Positions 1-6,480 of a DNA stretch of 22,209 nucleotides are shown piece after piece (the first letter of the stretch is position 1; the number at the start of each line of letters is the position of its first letter). Position numbers and translations under genes: made by a program. Source of the DNA: DATNBT01 sp964579765 (lineage in GTDB: Bacteria > Acidobacteriota > Vicinamibacteria > Vicinamibacterales > CAVVIG01). The notes beneath the pieces were generated by a model, which saw nothing but the letters and a program-made list of their open reading frames with translations, had not been told where the DNA came from and made no database searches. Where the stretch lies: contig CAZOIK010000098.1 in NCBI GenBank assembly GCA_964579765.1, positions 1 to 22,209 of the forward strand, written 5' to 3'.

Positions 1-532
1 GGACGTCCGCGAACTCGTCGGCCTTGCGCGAAAAGCTCTCTGCGAGCGCGCGCGCCGCGGCGACGAGCGGCGCGGCGCCGAGCAGCAGCGCGAGCCGCGT
101 CGCCGTCGGGAAGACGTCGTTCGTCGATTGGCCTTCGTTGACGTGATCGTTCGGGTGCACGCGGCTGTAGACGCCGCGCGGCTCGCCGAGAATTTCGGCG
201 GCGCGGTTCGCGAGCACTTCGTTCGCGTTCATGTTGTGCGACGTGCCGGCGCCCGCCTGGTACACGTCAACGACGAACTGATCGCGCAGCCGGCCCTCGA
301 GGACCTCGTCGGCGGCCTGGACGATCGCCGCGGCGACGTCGGGTTTCAGGCGCCCGAGCGACACGTTCGCTTCGGCGGCGGCCTTTTTGACGAGGATCGT
401 GGCTGTGACGAGATCGGACGGCGCACGCAGTCCGCTGACGGGGAAGTTGTCGATTGCGCGCTGCGTCTGCCCGCCCCAGTAGGCGTCGTTCGGCACCAGC
501 ACTTCGCCGAGAGGATCGCGCTCGGTACGCAC
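1..532 (-). CDS. Aspartate ammonia-lyase / class II fumarase family protein, N-terminal part (runs off window start)
   Basis: The minus strand reads a GTG start followed by RTERDPLGEVLVPNDAYWG, the standard N-terminus of the aspartase/fumarase superfamily. Further in are AGAGTSHNMNANEV and HPNDHVNEGQSTNDVFPTA, the two conserved substrate-binding blocks. These enzymes are cytoplasmic homotetramers that add or remove water (fumarase) or ammonia (aspartase) at fumarate. AGAGTS-NMNANE leans to aspartase, while QTQRAIDNFP is shared with fumarase, so the exact substrate is undecided. About 177 of the usual 460-470 residues are present; the signature loop and C-terminus lie outside the window. The GTG at 532 is chosen because it directly precedes the conserved RTERD and sits 6 nt from a TATACT -10 element (538-543 read on the minus strand). 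It is divergent from a class I fumarase. Confidence 0.9.
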   Translation of the reverse strand, partial: MRTERDPLGEVLVPNDAYWGGQTQRAIDNFPVSGLRAPSDLVTATILVKKAAAEANVSLGRLKPDVAAAIVQAADEVLEGRLRDQFVVDVYQAGAGTSHNMNANEVLANRAAEILGEPRGVYSRVHPNDHVNEGQSTNDVFPTATRLALLLGAAPLVAAARALAESFSRKADEFADV

Positions 533-537
533 AGTTC

Positions 538-545
538 AGTATACT
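538..545. promoter_or_regulatory. Palindromic AGTATACT giving a -10 element in both directions
   Basis: AGTATACT is a perfect 8-bp palindrome containing TATACT on each strand: 540-545 on plus and 543-538 on minus. On minus the hexamer ends 6 nt from the GTG at 532. On plus it ends 10 nt from the ATG at 555. On minus a possible -35 (TTTGGA, 565-560) lies about 16 bp upstream; no convincing -35 is visible for the plus direction. The call rests on position and AT-richness in GC-rich DNA. Confidence 0.55.
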
Positions 546-554
546 TCTGTGGTT

Positions 555-2072
555 ATGCTTCCAAATTTTTTCGAGAGCGTGCTGCAGCTGATCGTCAAGA
601 CCTCGACCGACCTGCCGCCGGACGTCCGCGCCGCGATGAAACACTCGCTCGTCAACGAACCTGAACGGACGCGTGCGTCGCAGGCGCTGACGATCATCGC
701 CCAGAACATCGACCTCGCCGCCGACAGTGAAGGCGCGATCTGCCAGGACACGGGCATGCCGACCTTCGAGGTGCACGTGCCGGTCGGCGCCAATCAGATC
801 TGGATGCGCCAGCAGATTCGCGACGCCGTCAAGGAAGCGACCTCACGCGGGAAGCTGCGGCCGAACTCCGTGGATTCGATTACGGGCAAGAACTCCGGCG
901 ACAACCTCGGGCCGGGGACGCCGATCATTCACTTCGATCAGTGGGAGCGGCCCGACGTCGAGATCAAGTTGATCCTCAAGGGCGGCGGCTGCGAGAACAC
1001 GAACGCGCAGTACGCGCTGCCCGTCGAGCTGCCGCACCTCGGCCGCGCCGATCGCACGCTCGAGGGCGTGAAGAAGTGCATTCTGCACGCCGTGTGGAAC
1101 GCGCAGGGCAAGGGCTGCAGTCCCGGCGCCGTCGGCGTCTGCGTCGGCGGCGACCGCACGTCCGGCTACACGCACGCGAAGGAGCAGCTCTTCCGCACGC
1201 TCGACGACGTGAACCCGGATCCGCGGCTCGCCGAGCTCGAGGCGTCGATCATGGCGCAGGTGAACGACCTCGAAATCGGCCCGATGGGCTTCGGCGGCAA
1301 GGTGACGCTGATCGGCTGCAAGATCGGGGCGCTCAACCGGCTGCCCGCGAGCTTCTTCGTGTCGGTCGCCTACGACTGCTGGGCCTTCCGCCGCCTCGGC
1401 GTCGTGCTCGACGCGTCCACGGGCGCGATCACGAAGTGGCTCTATCGCGATCCCTCGCACCCGATCATTCCGATGCTCGATCAGGCCGGCTTCACGCGCA
1501 CGGGACGCGAGATCGCGCTCAACGCGCCCCTCACGGAGCACGACGTCCGCGCGCTCAAAGTCGGCGACGTCGTCATGGTGTCCGGACGTATGTTCACCGG
1601 CCGTGACGCCGTGCACTCATATCTGATGAAGAACCCGCCGCCGGTGGATCTGAACGGCTCGGTCCTCTATCACTGCGGACCGGTGGTCGTGAAGGAAGGC
1701 GAGAGCTGGCGCGTCACCGCCGCCGGGCCGACGACGAGCATCCGCGAGGAACCGTATCAGGGCGAGATCGTCAAGCGCTACGGCGTGCGCGCCGTGATCG
1801 GCAAGGGCGGCATGGGCGCGAAGACGCTCGCGGCGCTCAAGGAACACGGCGCCGTCTATCTCAACGCGATCGGCGGCGCGGCGCAGTTCTACGCGCGCGC
1901 GATTCAGAAGGTCGACGGCGTGTCGCTGCTCGACTTCGGGACGCCGGAAGCGATGTGGCACCTCACGGTAAAAGACTTCCCCGCGATCGTGACCATGGAC
2001 GCGCACGGGAACAGCCTGCACAAAGACATCGAGCAGGAGTCAGGTGCGCATCTCGAGGCGATTGGAGTGTAG
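555..2072 (+). CDS. Class I (4Fe-4S) fumarate hydratase, fused alpha and beta regions
   Basis: This is an approximately 505-residue Fe-S fumarase that interconverts fumarate and malate in the TCA cycle. The N-terminal catalytic region has AICQDTGMP, then GGGCENTN and GKGCSPGAVGVCVGGDR, which supply the three cluster cysteines. The C-terminal beta region has GDVVMVSGRMFTGRDAVH, YHCGPVV, AAGPTTSIREEPYQ and GKGGMGAKT, all typical of the FumA/FumB type. Length is near the usual 500-550 and the protein looks intact. ATG 555 is preferred; GTG 549 is in frame and would add two residues. No Shine-Dalgarno is visible, and the palindromic -10 at 540-545 predicts a very short leader. The divergent neighbour is a class II lyase, so the pair may be an Fe-dependent and an Fe-independent enzyme for related reactions. 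The alternative, an Fe-S tartrate dehydratase, is less likely at this length. Confidence 0.95.
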   Translation: MLPNFFESVLQLIVKTSTDLPPDVRAAMKHSLVNEPERTRASQALTIIAQNIDLAADSEGAICQDTGMPTFEVHVPVGANQIWMRQQIRDAVKEATSRGKLRPNSVDSITGKNSGDNLGPGTPIIHFDQWERPDVEIKLILKGGGCENTNAQYALPVELPHLGRADRTLEGVKKCILHAVWNAQGKGCSPGAVGVCVGGDRTSGYTHAKEQLFRTLDDVNPDPRLAELEASIMAQVNDLEIGPMGFGGKVTLIGCKIGALNRLPASFFVSVAYDCWAFRRLGVVLDASTGAITKWLYRDPSHPIIPMLDQAGFTRTGREIALNAPLTEHDVRALKVGDVVMVSGRMFTGRDAVHSYLMKNPPPVDLNGSVLYHCGPVVVKEGESWRVTAAGPTTSIREEPYQGEIVKRYGVRAVIGKGGMGAKTLAALKEHGAVYLNAIGGAAQFYARAIQKVDGVSLLDFGTPEAMWHLTVKDFPAIVTMDAHGNSLHKDIEQESGAHLEAIGV

Positions 2073-2086
2073 GCCGTCACCGCGCC

Positions 2087-2111
2087 GCCCGGCACTCAGT
2101 GAGTGGCGGGC
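2087..2111. terminator. Hairpin between convergent genes, probable bidirectional terminator
   Basis: GCCCG (2087-2091) pairs with CGGGC (2107-2111), and CACTC (2093-2097) with GAGTG (2101-2105). The two stems are separated by a single G-G mismatch and close on an AGT loop. It lies 15 nt after the fumarase stop and covers the stop codon of the minus-strand gene (2096-2098). There is no clear T tract, so the mechanism is uncertain. Confidence 0.5.
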
Positions 2112-2758
2112 AGCCCCACGACGATGAGCACCGCGTAGTCCTGCTTGTGGCAGCCCTTCACGACGGGCATGGCCGCCCCTGGATTCACCGGAAAACCCGT
2201 GGTCGGCGCGTTGGCGGGCGAGCACGAGTTGTCAGTCGTCGCCGGCGTGTAGCGTGCGGAGCGGCATCCAAGATGGGTGACGTCGTAGAGCGTCGCGCCG
2301 TCGGCGAGTTCCCACCGCTCGTTGCCGTCCTTGTCCTTGGGATGAATGGTCAGGACGGTCGTCACTTCGCGGTCGCCCGTGACGACGTACTGTCCTGGAG
2401 GCAGCGGAAAGGACGGCTTCTCCATGATCAAGCCGTGTTCCTCCAGCCACCAGTCCTTCGCGTCGAATTTCCACTTCGCCGGCGCGACGCCGCCGGACGC
2501 CTTCAGTTGATCGTAGCGATCCAGCTTGCAACCGCGCGGGCCTGGGTCTTGGTTCCAGAAGCCCCACGATTGCGCGCCGCTGCCGGAGGTGGCCTTGGGG
2601 TCTCCGAGCGCCGCGATGTACTGCGGCTCGATGCGCCTGAACTTCGAGAAGTCCACGCCTGACGCGTGAATCGGCTGCTGCAGGCCGGCCGCCAACATGA
2701 GGGATCCCACGGCCAGGAGCCGGCGGCTCACGGACGGCACGAGGTGACGGACATTCAT
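2096..2758 (-). CDS. Secreted protein of unknown function
   Basis: The 220-residue product starts with a basic n-region and hydrophobic core (RRLLAVGSLMLAAGLQQPIHA), a likely Sec signal peptide cleaved near residue 32. The mature part is rich in Trp and aromatic residues (WGFWNQDPGPRGC, KWKFDAKDWWLEEHGLIM) and contains several cysteines (GPRGCKL, HLGCRS, NSCSP, KGCHK) that could form disulfides. There is no CxxCH haem motif, so I do not call it a cytochrome, although the fold length and the C-terminal GCHKQDYAVLIVVG ending are reminiscent of small periplasmic domains. A GGAG sits about 8 nt ahead of the ATG. It follows fdhE on the same strand after 59 nt and could share its transcript, or use a weak TAGGAT -10 at 2794-2789. 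I do not recognise the family. Confidence 0.75.
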   Translation of the reverse strand: MNVRHLVPSVSRRLLAVGSLMLAAGLQQPIHASGVDFSKFRRIEPQYIAALGDPKATSGSGAQSWGFWNQDPGPRGCKLDRYDQLKASGGVAPAKWKFDAKDWWLEEHGLIMEKPSFPLPPGQYVVTGDREVTTVLTIHPKDKDGNERWELADGATLYDVTHLGCRSARYTPATTDNSCSPANAPTTGFPVNPGAAMPVVKGCHKQDYAVLIVVGLPATH

Positions 2759-2817
2759 GCGATTGCTCCGGTTGAACGACCTGAGGACATCCTACACCAA
2801 CGCGGGCGCCGCCCACT

Positions 2818-3711
2818 CTATCGCCGCGCAAACTCCTTCAGCGGCGGCCGCGAGTACCCATGCTCCATCGCCGCCAGATCGAGATCCATCGTCTCCATGT
2901 CGTAGATGGCGAGGAGTGGAAAGGGTGACAGCGCGGGGACGTCGAGCGCCTTGAGATAGCCCTGGCAGCTCGCGCAGACCTCGAGGCGACGGTTCACCCG
3001 CTCCTGATCGGGCGCCGCCGTGACGAACGGTTCACCGCTCTCGCCGCAGTAGATGCAGCAGTACTCCGTCATCTCCCACGCCGCCGCGCAGAACGAGCAG
3101 CGGAGGACGTGATGGCCGTCCACCACTTCCGCCAGCGCGGGCCACGATCCGCACGTCGGACAGTAGCCGTGGTTCCAGGCGGTTCCGGACGGCAGCAGCG
3201 CGAGCTGCAGCGCATGCGCGACGGGGCTCGTCGCGAGCTCCGCGAGCAGCCACACGAGATCGGGCGCGAGGCCGCGGTGCGTCGCGCCGACGCGAATCGC
3301 TTCCTGATTGCGCGACAGCGACGCCGTCAGGAGCGCCCCGGCGTCGATCTCACGTTGTTCGAGGGACTGCCGGATGTGGACGGCGGCGTCGCCGGCGCCG
3401 CCGGCGGCCAGCACGTTGCAGAGCGTCAGCAGCGCGGTGGAGAGCAGCGGGACCGGCAGCGGAATCGGCTCGCCGCTGAGGATCGGCACGCCGCGGGCGA
3501 GCTTGGCTTCGAGGTACTTCCGAGGGAGCGACAGGCGCGGCAGCTTGCCGTCGATGGCCTGCGCGGTCGAGATGACGATTTCGAGCAGCTGCTGCTGCAG
3601 ATCGACCGCCGGCGTCAGATCCGGCCGGGCGGCGCGCAGCGCGTCCCAGCGCGCGGTGGACACCTGCTGAAGCTCTTCGGGGGAGGGCCGGGAGACGGTG
3701 ACGAGCGGCAT
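2818..3711 (-). CDS. fdhE: FdhE-family formate dehydrogenase accessory protein
   Basis: At 297 residues this matches FdhE (about 300). FdhE is a cytoplasmic rubredoxin-like chaperone that binds respiratory formate dehydrogenase and helps its maturation. An alpha-helical N-terminal half is followed by four CxxC knuckles: C184/C187 (GYCPTCGSWPAL), C205/C208 (LRCSFCAAAW), C219/C222 (CIYCG) and C246/C249 (CASCQGYLKALD). The family's closing pattern follows (DLDLAAMEHGYSRPP). No formate dehydrogenase subunit lies in the window, so its client is elsewhere or it serves another metalloenzyme. A molybdenum-cofactor-type nucleotidyltransferase is 6 kb away and an Fe-S carrier is directly divergent. The start ATG at 3711 leads straight into the conserved region. 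Confidence 0.9.
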   Translation of the reverse strand: MPLVTVSRPSPEELQQVSTARWDALRAARPDLTPAVDLQQQLLEIVISTAQAIDGKLPRLSLPRKYLEAKLARGVPILSGEPIPLPVPLLSTALLTLCNVLAAGGAGDAAVHIRQSLEQREIDAGALLTASLSRNQEAIRVGATHRGLAPDLVWLLAELATSPVAHALQLALLPSGTAWNHGYCPTCGSWPALAEVVDGHHVLRCSFCAAAWEMTEYCCIYCGESGEPFVTAAPDQERVNRRLEVCASCQGYLKALDVPALSPFPLLAIYDMETMDLDLAAMEHGYSRPPLKEFARR

Positions 3712-3730
3712 ATCGTGTGGGCACAGCAGG

Positions 3731-3778
3731 TTAGCTCAGAAACCCCTTGCTGGTATAATGGGAAGGATTCCTGAGGAG
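3731..3778 (+). promoter_or_regulatory. Promoter and ribosome binding site of the ErpA gene
   Basis: An extended -10 TGGTATAAT (TATAAT at 3754-3759) lies 17 bp after TTAGCT (3731-3736), a partial -35. It is the best sigma-70-type -10 in the window. A strong GAGGAG (3773-3778) precedes the ATG at 3790. Unlike several other genes here, this one therefore has a leader of about 24 nt and a real Shine-Dalgarno. Confidence 0.7.
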
Positions 3779-3789
3779 AAATTCGGATC

Positions 3790-4119
3790 ATGATCAACGT
3801 ATCTGAAACGGCGGCGTCGAAGATCAGCGAGCTGCTGGTCGAGGAAAACAAGGCCGGTAGCGGGCTGCGCGTGTTCGTGCAGGGCGGCGGCTGCTCGGGC
3901 TTCCAGTACGGGTTGATGATCGAAGAGAACGGACAGGGCGCGGGCGACCAGGTGTTCGAGTCGCACGGCGTGAAGCTGTTCGTCGATCCGATCAGCATCC
4001 GCTATCTCAAGGGCGCCGAGGTCGACTTCGTCGACACCGTCACCGGCGGCGGCTTCACCATCAAGAACCCGAACGCGACGTCCACCTGCGGGTGCGGGTC
4101 GTCGTTCTCGGTCGAGTAG
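3790..4119 (+). CDS. erpA: Iron-sulfur cluster insertion protein, A-type carrier (ErpA/IscA/HesB)
   Basis: This 109-residue A-type carrier receives [2Fe-2S]/[4Fe-4S] clusters from a scaffold and delivers them to apo-enzymes in the cytoplasm. The three ligand cysteines are in place: C35 in GGGCSGFQYG, and C100 and C102 in the TCGCGSSF ending. The length and the spacing of about 65 residues between the first and second cysteines are typical. ErpA is preferred over IscA because there is no isc operon around it and because of the DPISIRYLKGAEVDFVD stretch, but the two families are hard to separate without a tree. It has its own promoter and Shine-Dalgarno. Likely clients in the window are the class I fumarase and the AddB Fe-S domain (inference). 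Confidence 0.93.
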   Translation: MINVSETAASKISELLVEENKAGSGLRVFVQGGGCSGFQYGLMIEENGQGAGDQVFESHGVKLFVDPISIRYLKGAEVDFVDTVTGGGFTIKNPNATSTCGCGSSFSVE

Positions 4120-4142
4120 GGAAATTTGTTCATTGAGTGATC

Positions 4143-4182
4143 GGGTGATTTGGTGATTTGATCACCACGTCACCCCATCACC
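4143..4182. repeat. Nested GGTGAT/ATCACC inverted repeats before the Fur-rubrerythrin gene
   Basis: GGTGAT at 4152-4157 and ATCACC at 4161-4166 form a perfect 6-bp stem with a TTG loop. A second outer pair, GGTGAT at 4144-4149 and ATCACC at 4177-4182, encloses it. The direct repeat GGTGATTT occurs twice (4144 and 4152). The element ends 2 nt before the ATG at 4185 and occupies the place where a ribosome binding site should be. It could be an operator, an RNA hairpin that controls translation, or a dispersed intergenic repeat. Confidence 0.6.
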
Positions 4183-4184
4183 AG

Positions 4185-5147
4185 ATGTCCCGATCCCTCC
4201 CCGACCTCTCACGCCTGCGGCCGGCAGGCACCAAGCGATCCAGCAAACGGGAGCAGATTCTGCAGGCCTTCCTCGAGCAGGAAGGGCATCTGACGGCCGA
4301 CGATCTGTTCGGCCTCGTCCGCGTCACACACCCCGGCATCGGGCGCGCGACCGTCTATCGCACGCTGCAGTGGATGGTCGATCAGGGGCTCGCGCGCAAG
4401 GTGGACTTCGGCGAAGGCCGGTCGCGCTTCGAGCCGACCTACCGCCACCCCCGGCACTTCCACCTGATCTGCCAGCAGTGTCACCGCTCGTCGGAGTTCC
4501 TCAGCTCGGACGTCGAGTCGCTCATGGACGAGATCGCGGCGGCGCGCAACTTCACGGCGACGCAGGCGGTGGTGCAGATCCTCGGCATCTGCGAAGAGTG
4601 CCGGACCGGCGTGAGCGCGCCGGGGCTGTCGAAGCTCGACGGATCGACCACCGAGCGCGTGTTCGCGCGCGACGCGCTGCGGATCGCCATCGCGACCGAG
4701 CGCAGCGGCTTCGCGTTCTACACGCGCGCCGCCACCTTCACGCGCGACGCGCGCGGCCGGTCGGTCTTCCAGAAGCTCGCCGAAGAGGAAAAAGAACACC
4801 TCTCGACCCTCGAGAAGCGGTACGCGGAGCTGCTGGCAACCGATCCGCTGCTCGAGTCGCGGCCGACGTTCCTCTTCTTCAAGGGCGCGGCCAACGGCAT
4901 CTTCGCCGCCGGCGCCGAAGAGCTCGGCCCGGGCGTCAACGATCTGGACGCGCTGCTCATCGGCATCCGGTGCGAGCGCGGCTCGCACAACTTCTTCAAG
5001 AAGTACGGCGAGCGCTTCGACGACTCCGAAGGCAAGCGCATCTTCCTCGAGTTCGCCGACGAGGAGCGCGTGCACCTCGACCTGCTGGTGAACGAGTACC
5101 GCGCCCTCCGCGAGCGCTCGGCGAAAAAGGCCAAGCCGCGCCGGTGA
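4185..5147 (+). CDS. Fur-family regulator fused to a rubrerythrin/ferritin-like di-iron domain
   Basis: Two domains are joined in 320 residues. Residues about 20-145 are a Fur/PerR-type regulator: winged helix (GIGRATVYRTLQWMVDQGLARKV), then HFHLICQQCHR and GICEECR, giving the CxxC pairs C96/C99 and C136/C139 of the structural zinc site. Residues about 155-305 are a rubrerythrin-like four-helix bundle with E172, E202xxH205, E264 and E294xxH297, the spacing of a di-iron site; no rubredoxin module is attached. Rubrerythrins reduce peroxide, so the fusion suggests a peroxide- or iron-responsive repressor with a built-in di-iron centre (inference). ATG 4185 opens the protein; TTG 4158 is in frame but inside the inverted repeats. 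The stop overlaps the next gene by GTGA. Confidence 0.92.
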   Translation: MSRSLPDLSRLRPAGTKRSSKREQILQAFLEQEGHLTADDLFGLVRVTHPGIGRATVYRTLQWMVDQGLARKVDFGEGRSRFEPTYRHPRHFHLICQQCHRSSEFLSSDVESLMDEIAAARNFTATQAVVQILGICEECRTGVSAPGLSKLDGSTTERVFARDALRIAIATERSGFAFYTRAATFTRDARGRSVFQKLAEEEKEHLSTLEKRYAELLATDPLLESRPTFLFFKGAANGIFAAGAEELGPGVNDLDALLIGIRCERGSHNFFKKYGERFDDSEGKRIFLEFADEERVHLDLLVNEYRALRERSAKKAKPRR

Positions 5148-6004
5148 TCGATCTCCACCTGCACACGACGGCGTCCGACGGGCGTCTCGCGCCCGCGGAG
5201 CTCGTGGCGACGGCCGCCGCCGCGGGCGTCACCGTGCTGAGCGTCACCGACCACGACACGACGGCGTCGGCGGACGCCGCCGCGGCGGCGTGTGCGCAGG
5301 CCGGCATCGAGTTCATCCCGGGCCTCGAGATCACCGCCGTCGTCGACGGCGAGGACGTCCACGTGCTCGGCTATTTTCTCGACCCGCACTCGCCGCAGCT
5401 CGGCGTCTTTCTCGACGAGCAGCGCGCGCTGCGGCTCGATCGCGTACGCCGGATGGTCGCGCGGCTCGCGGCGATCGGCATCGCGCTCGACGCCGAGGCC
5501 ATCCTGAAGCCCGCGCGCGAGGATCACGCGAAGGCGGCGGGGCGGCCGTGGATTGCGCGCGCGCTGGTCGCTGCCGGCGTGGTCGGCACGACGCGTGAGG
5601 CGTTCGACCGCTACCTGAAGCGCGGCCAGCCGGCGTACGTCTCGCGCGTCGGCCCGCTGCCGGCCGAGGTCTTCAGGCAGATCCATGTGGCTGGCGGCAT
5701 CGCGTCGCTCGCGCACCCCGGCCTGCTCGGCCGCGACGATCTGATCGCGTCCTTCGCCGCCGCCGGCGTGGACGCAATCGAGGCCCATCACAGCAAGCAC
5801 ACGCCCGAGGACACGACGCGGTATCTGTCGTACGCCGAACGCCACGGCCTCGCGGTGTCCGGCGGGTCGGACTTCCACGGCGATCCGTCGCACGACGTCG
5901 GTGGTCCCGGCAGCACGTCGCTGCCGCCCGATCGCTTTCAGGCGTTGAAGGGCCGCTGGGCGACGAGGCGCGCGACCGCCTCGGGCGCGTCCACTTCCTC
6001 GTAG
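5144..6004 (+). CDS. PHP-domain phosphoesterase (TrpH/YciV, RNase AM-like)
   Basis: The 286-residue protein starts with DLHLHTTASDG and continues with VTDHDT (36-38), PGLEIT (E62), LAHPG, EAHHSKH and SGGSDFHGD, the complete set of metal-ligand motifs of the polymerase-and-histidinol-phosphatase fold. The insert between E62 and LAHPG, with a DHAKAAGRPWIARAL helix, matches the YciV/TrpH group. Those enzymes hydrolyse 3',5'-nucleoside bisphosphates or trim the 5' ends of RNA in the cytoplasm. Known family members are 280-290 residues long, so the gene is complete. The GTG start at 5144 overlaps the preceding stop as GTGA, giving translational coupling to the Fur-rubrerythrin gene. Its last 67 nt overlap the 3' end of the convergent methyltransferase gene. 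Confidence 0.92.
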   Translation: MIDLHLHTTASDGRLAPAELVATAAAAGVTVLSVTDHDTTASADAAAAACAQAGIEFIPGLEITAVVDGEDVHVLGYFLDPHSPQLGVFLDEQRALRLDRVRRMVARLAAIGIALDAEAILKPAREDHAKAAGRPWIARALVAAGVVGTTREAFDRYLKRGQPAYVSRVGPLPAEVFRQIHVAGGIASLAHPGLLGRDDLIASFAAAGVDAIEAHHSKHTPEDTTRYLSYAERHGLAVSGGSDFHGDPSHDVGGPGSTSLPPDRFQALKGRWATRRATASGASTSS

Positions 6005-6480
6005 AACCGCACGTCCCACGGCAGCGCGAACGCCCGACGCAGTTCGCCGGGCTGCAGCAGATGGTCGGGCGAGGTGGGCCCCGTGCCGTGCCGGCGCTGC
6101 GCGACGGTGAAGGTCTCGTAGATCACGCATCCGCCCTCCCGCACCGACGCTTTGATCGCGTCGAACAGGTCGCGCTGCAGATATCGCGTGACGACGACGA
6201 GATCGAAGAGGCTGGACGGCAGGCTCGACCGCGTGAGGTCGGCGCACCAGGCGCGCAGCGTCAGTCCCTCGCGCGCCGCCGCCCGCACGGCGTCACGCAC
6301 GGCGTCTTCACGGCGATCGACGCCGAACGTCTCGAACCCGGCGCGCGCGAGCAGGTGCGCGTGGCGTCCGCGTCCCATCGCCACGTCGAACGCCTTGCGC
6401 CCGCGCGGCGCCGGTTGGGCCAGCGCGGCCACCCACGACGCGACGAACGGCGAAGCTGACATATGATCGAGAGCCATCAT
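5938..6480 (-). CDS. Class I SAM-dependent methyltransferase (TehB-like)
   Basis: The roughly 175-180-residue protein has a SAM-binding motif I (AFDVAMGRGRHAHLLARAGF), the acidic end of strand 2 (TFGVDRR), CADL, and FDLVVVTRYLQRDLF (motif IV region). The tail YETFTVAQ...PDHLLQPGEL resembles the small tellurite-resistance/TehB-type methyltransferases. The substrate is unknown. The start could be ATG 6480, 6477 or 6462; 6462 (MSASPFVASW) is the most natural because the upstream codons overlap the divergent gene's start. It is convergent with the PHP gene and overlaps its final 67 nt, so both C-termini are coded by the same DNA. It ends with ARLVAQRP, a common ending in this family, which supports a real overlap. 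Confidence 0.85.
   Translation of the reverse strand: MMALDHMSASPFVASWVAALAQPAPRGRKAFDVAMGRGRHAHLLARAGFETFGVDRREDAVRDAVRAAAREGLTLRAWCADLTRSSLPSSLFDLVVVTRYLQRDLFDAIKASVREGGCVIYETFTVAQRRHGTGPTSPDHLLQPGELRRAFALPWDVRFYEEVDAPEAVARLVAQRPFNA

Noticed and set aside
2096..2758. Cytochrome P460 or c-type cytochrome
   Set aside because: There is no CxxCH motif; only a GCHKQDYAVL end is vaguely similar.
4718..6247. Long open frame of about 509 codons on the minus strand
   Set aside because: It is antisense to the Fur-rubrerythrin and PHP genes, is extremely Arg-rich and has no domain. Long antisense frames are expected in GC-rich DNA.
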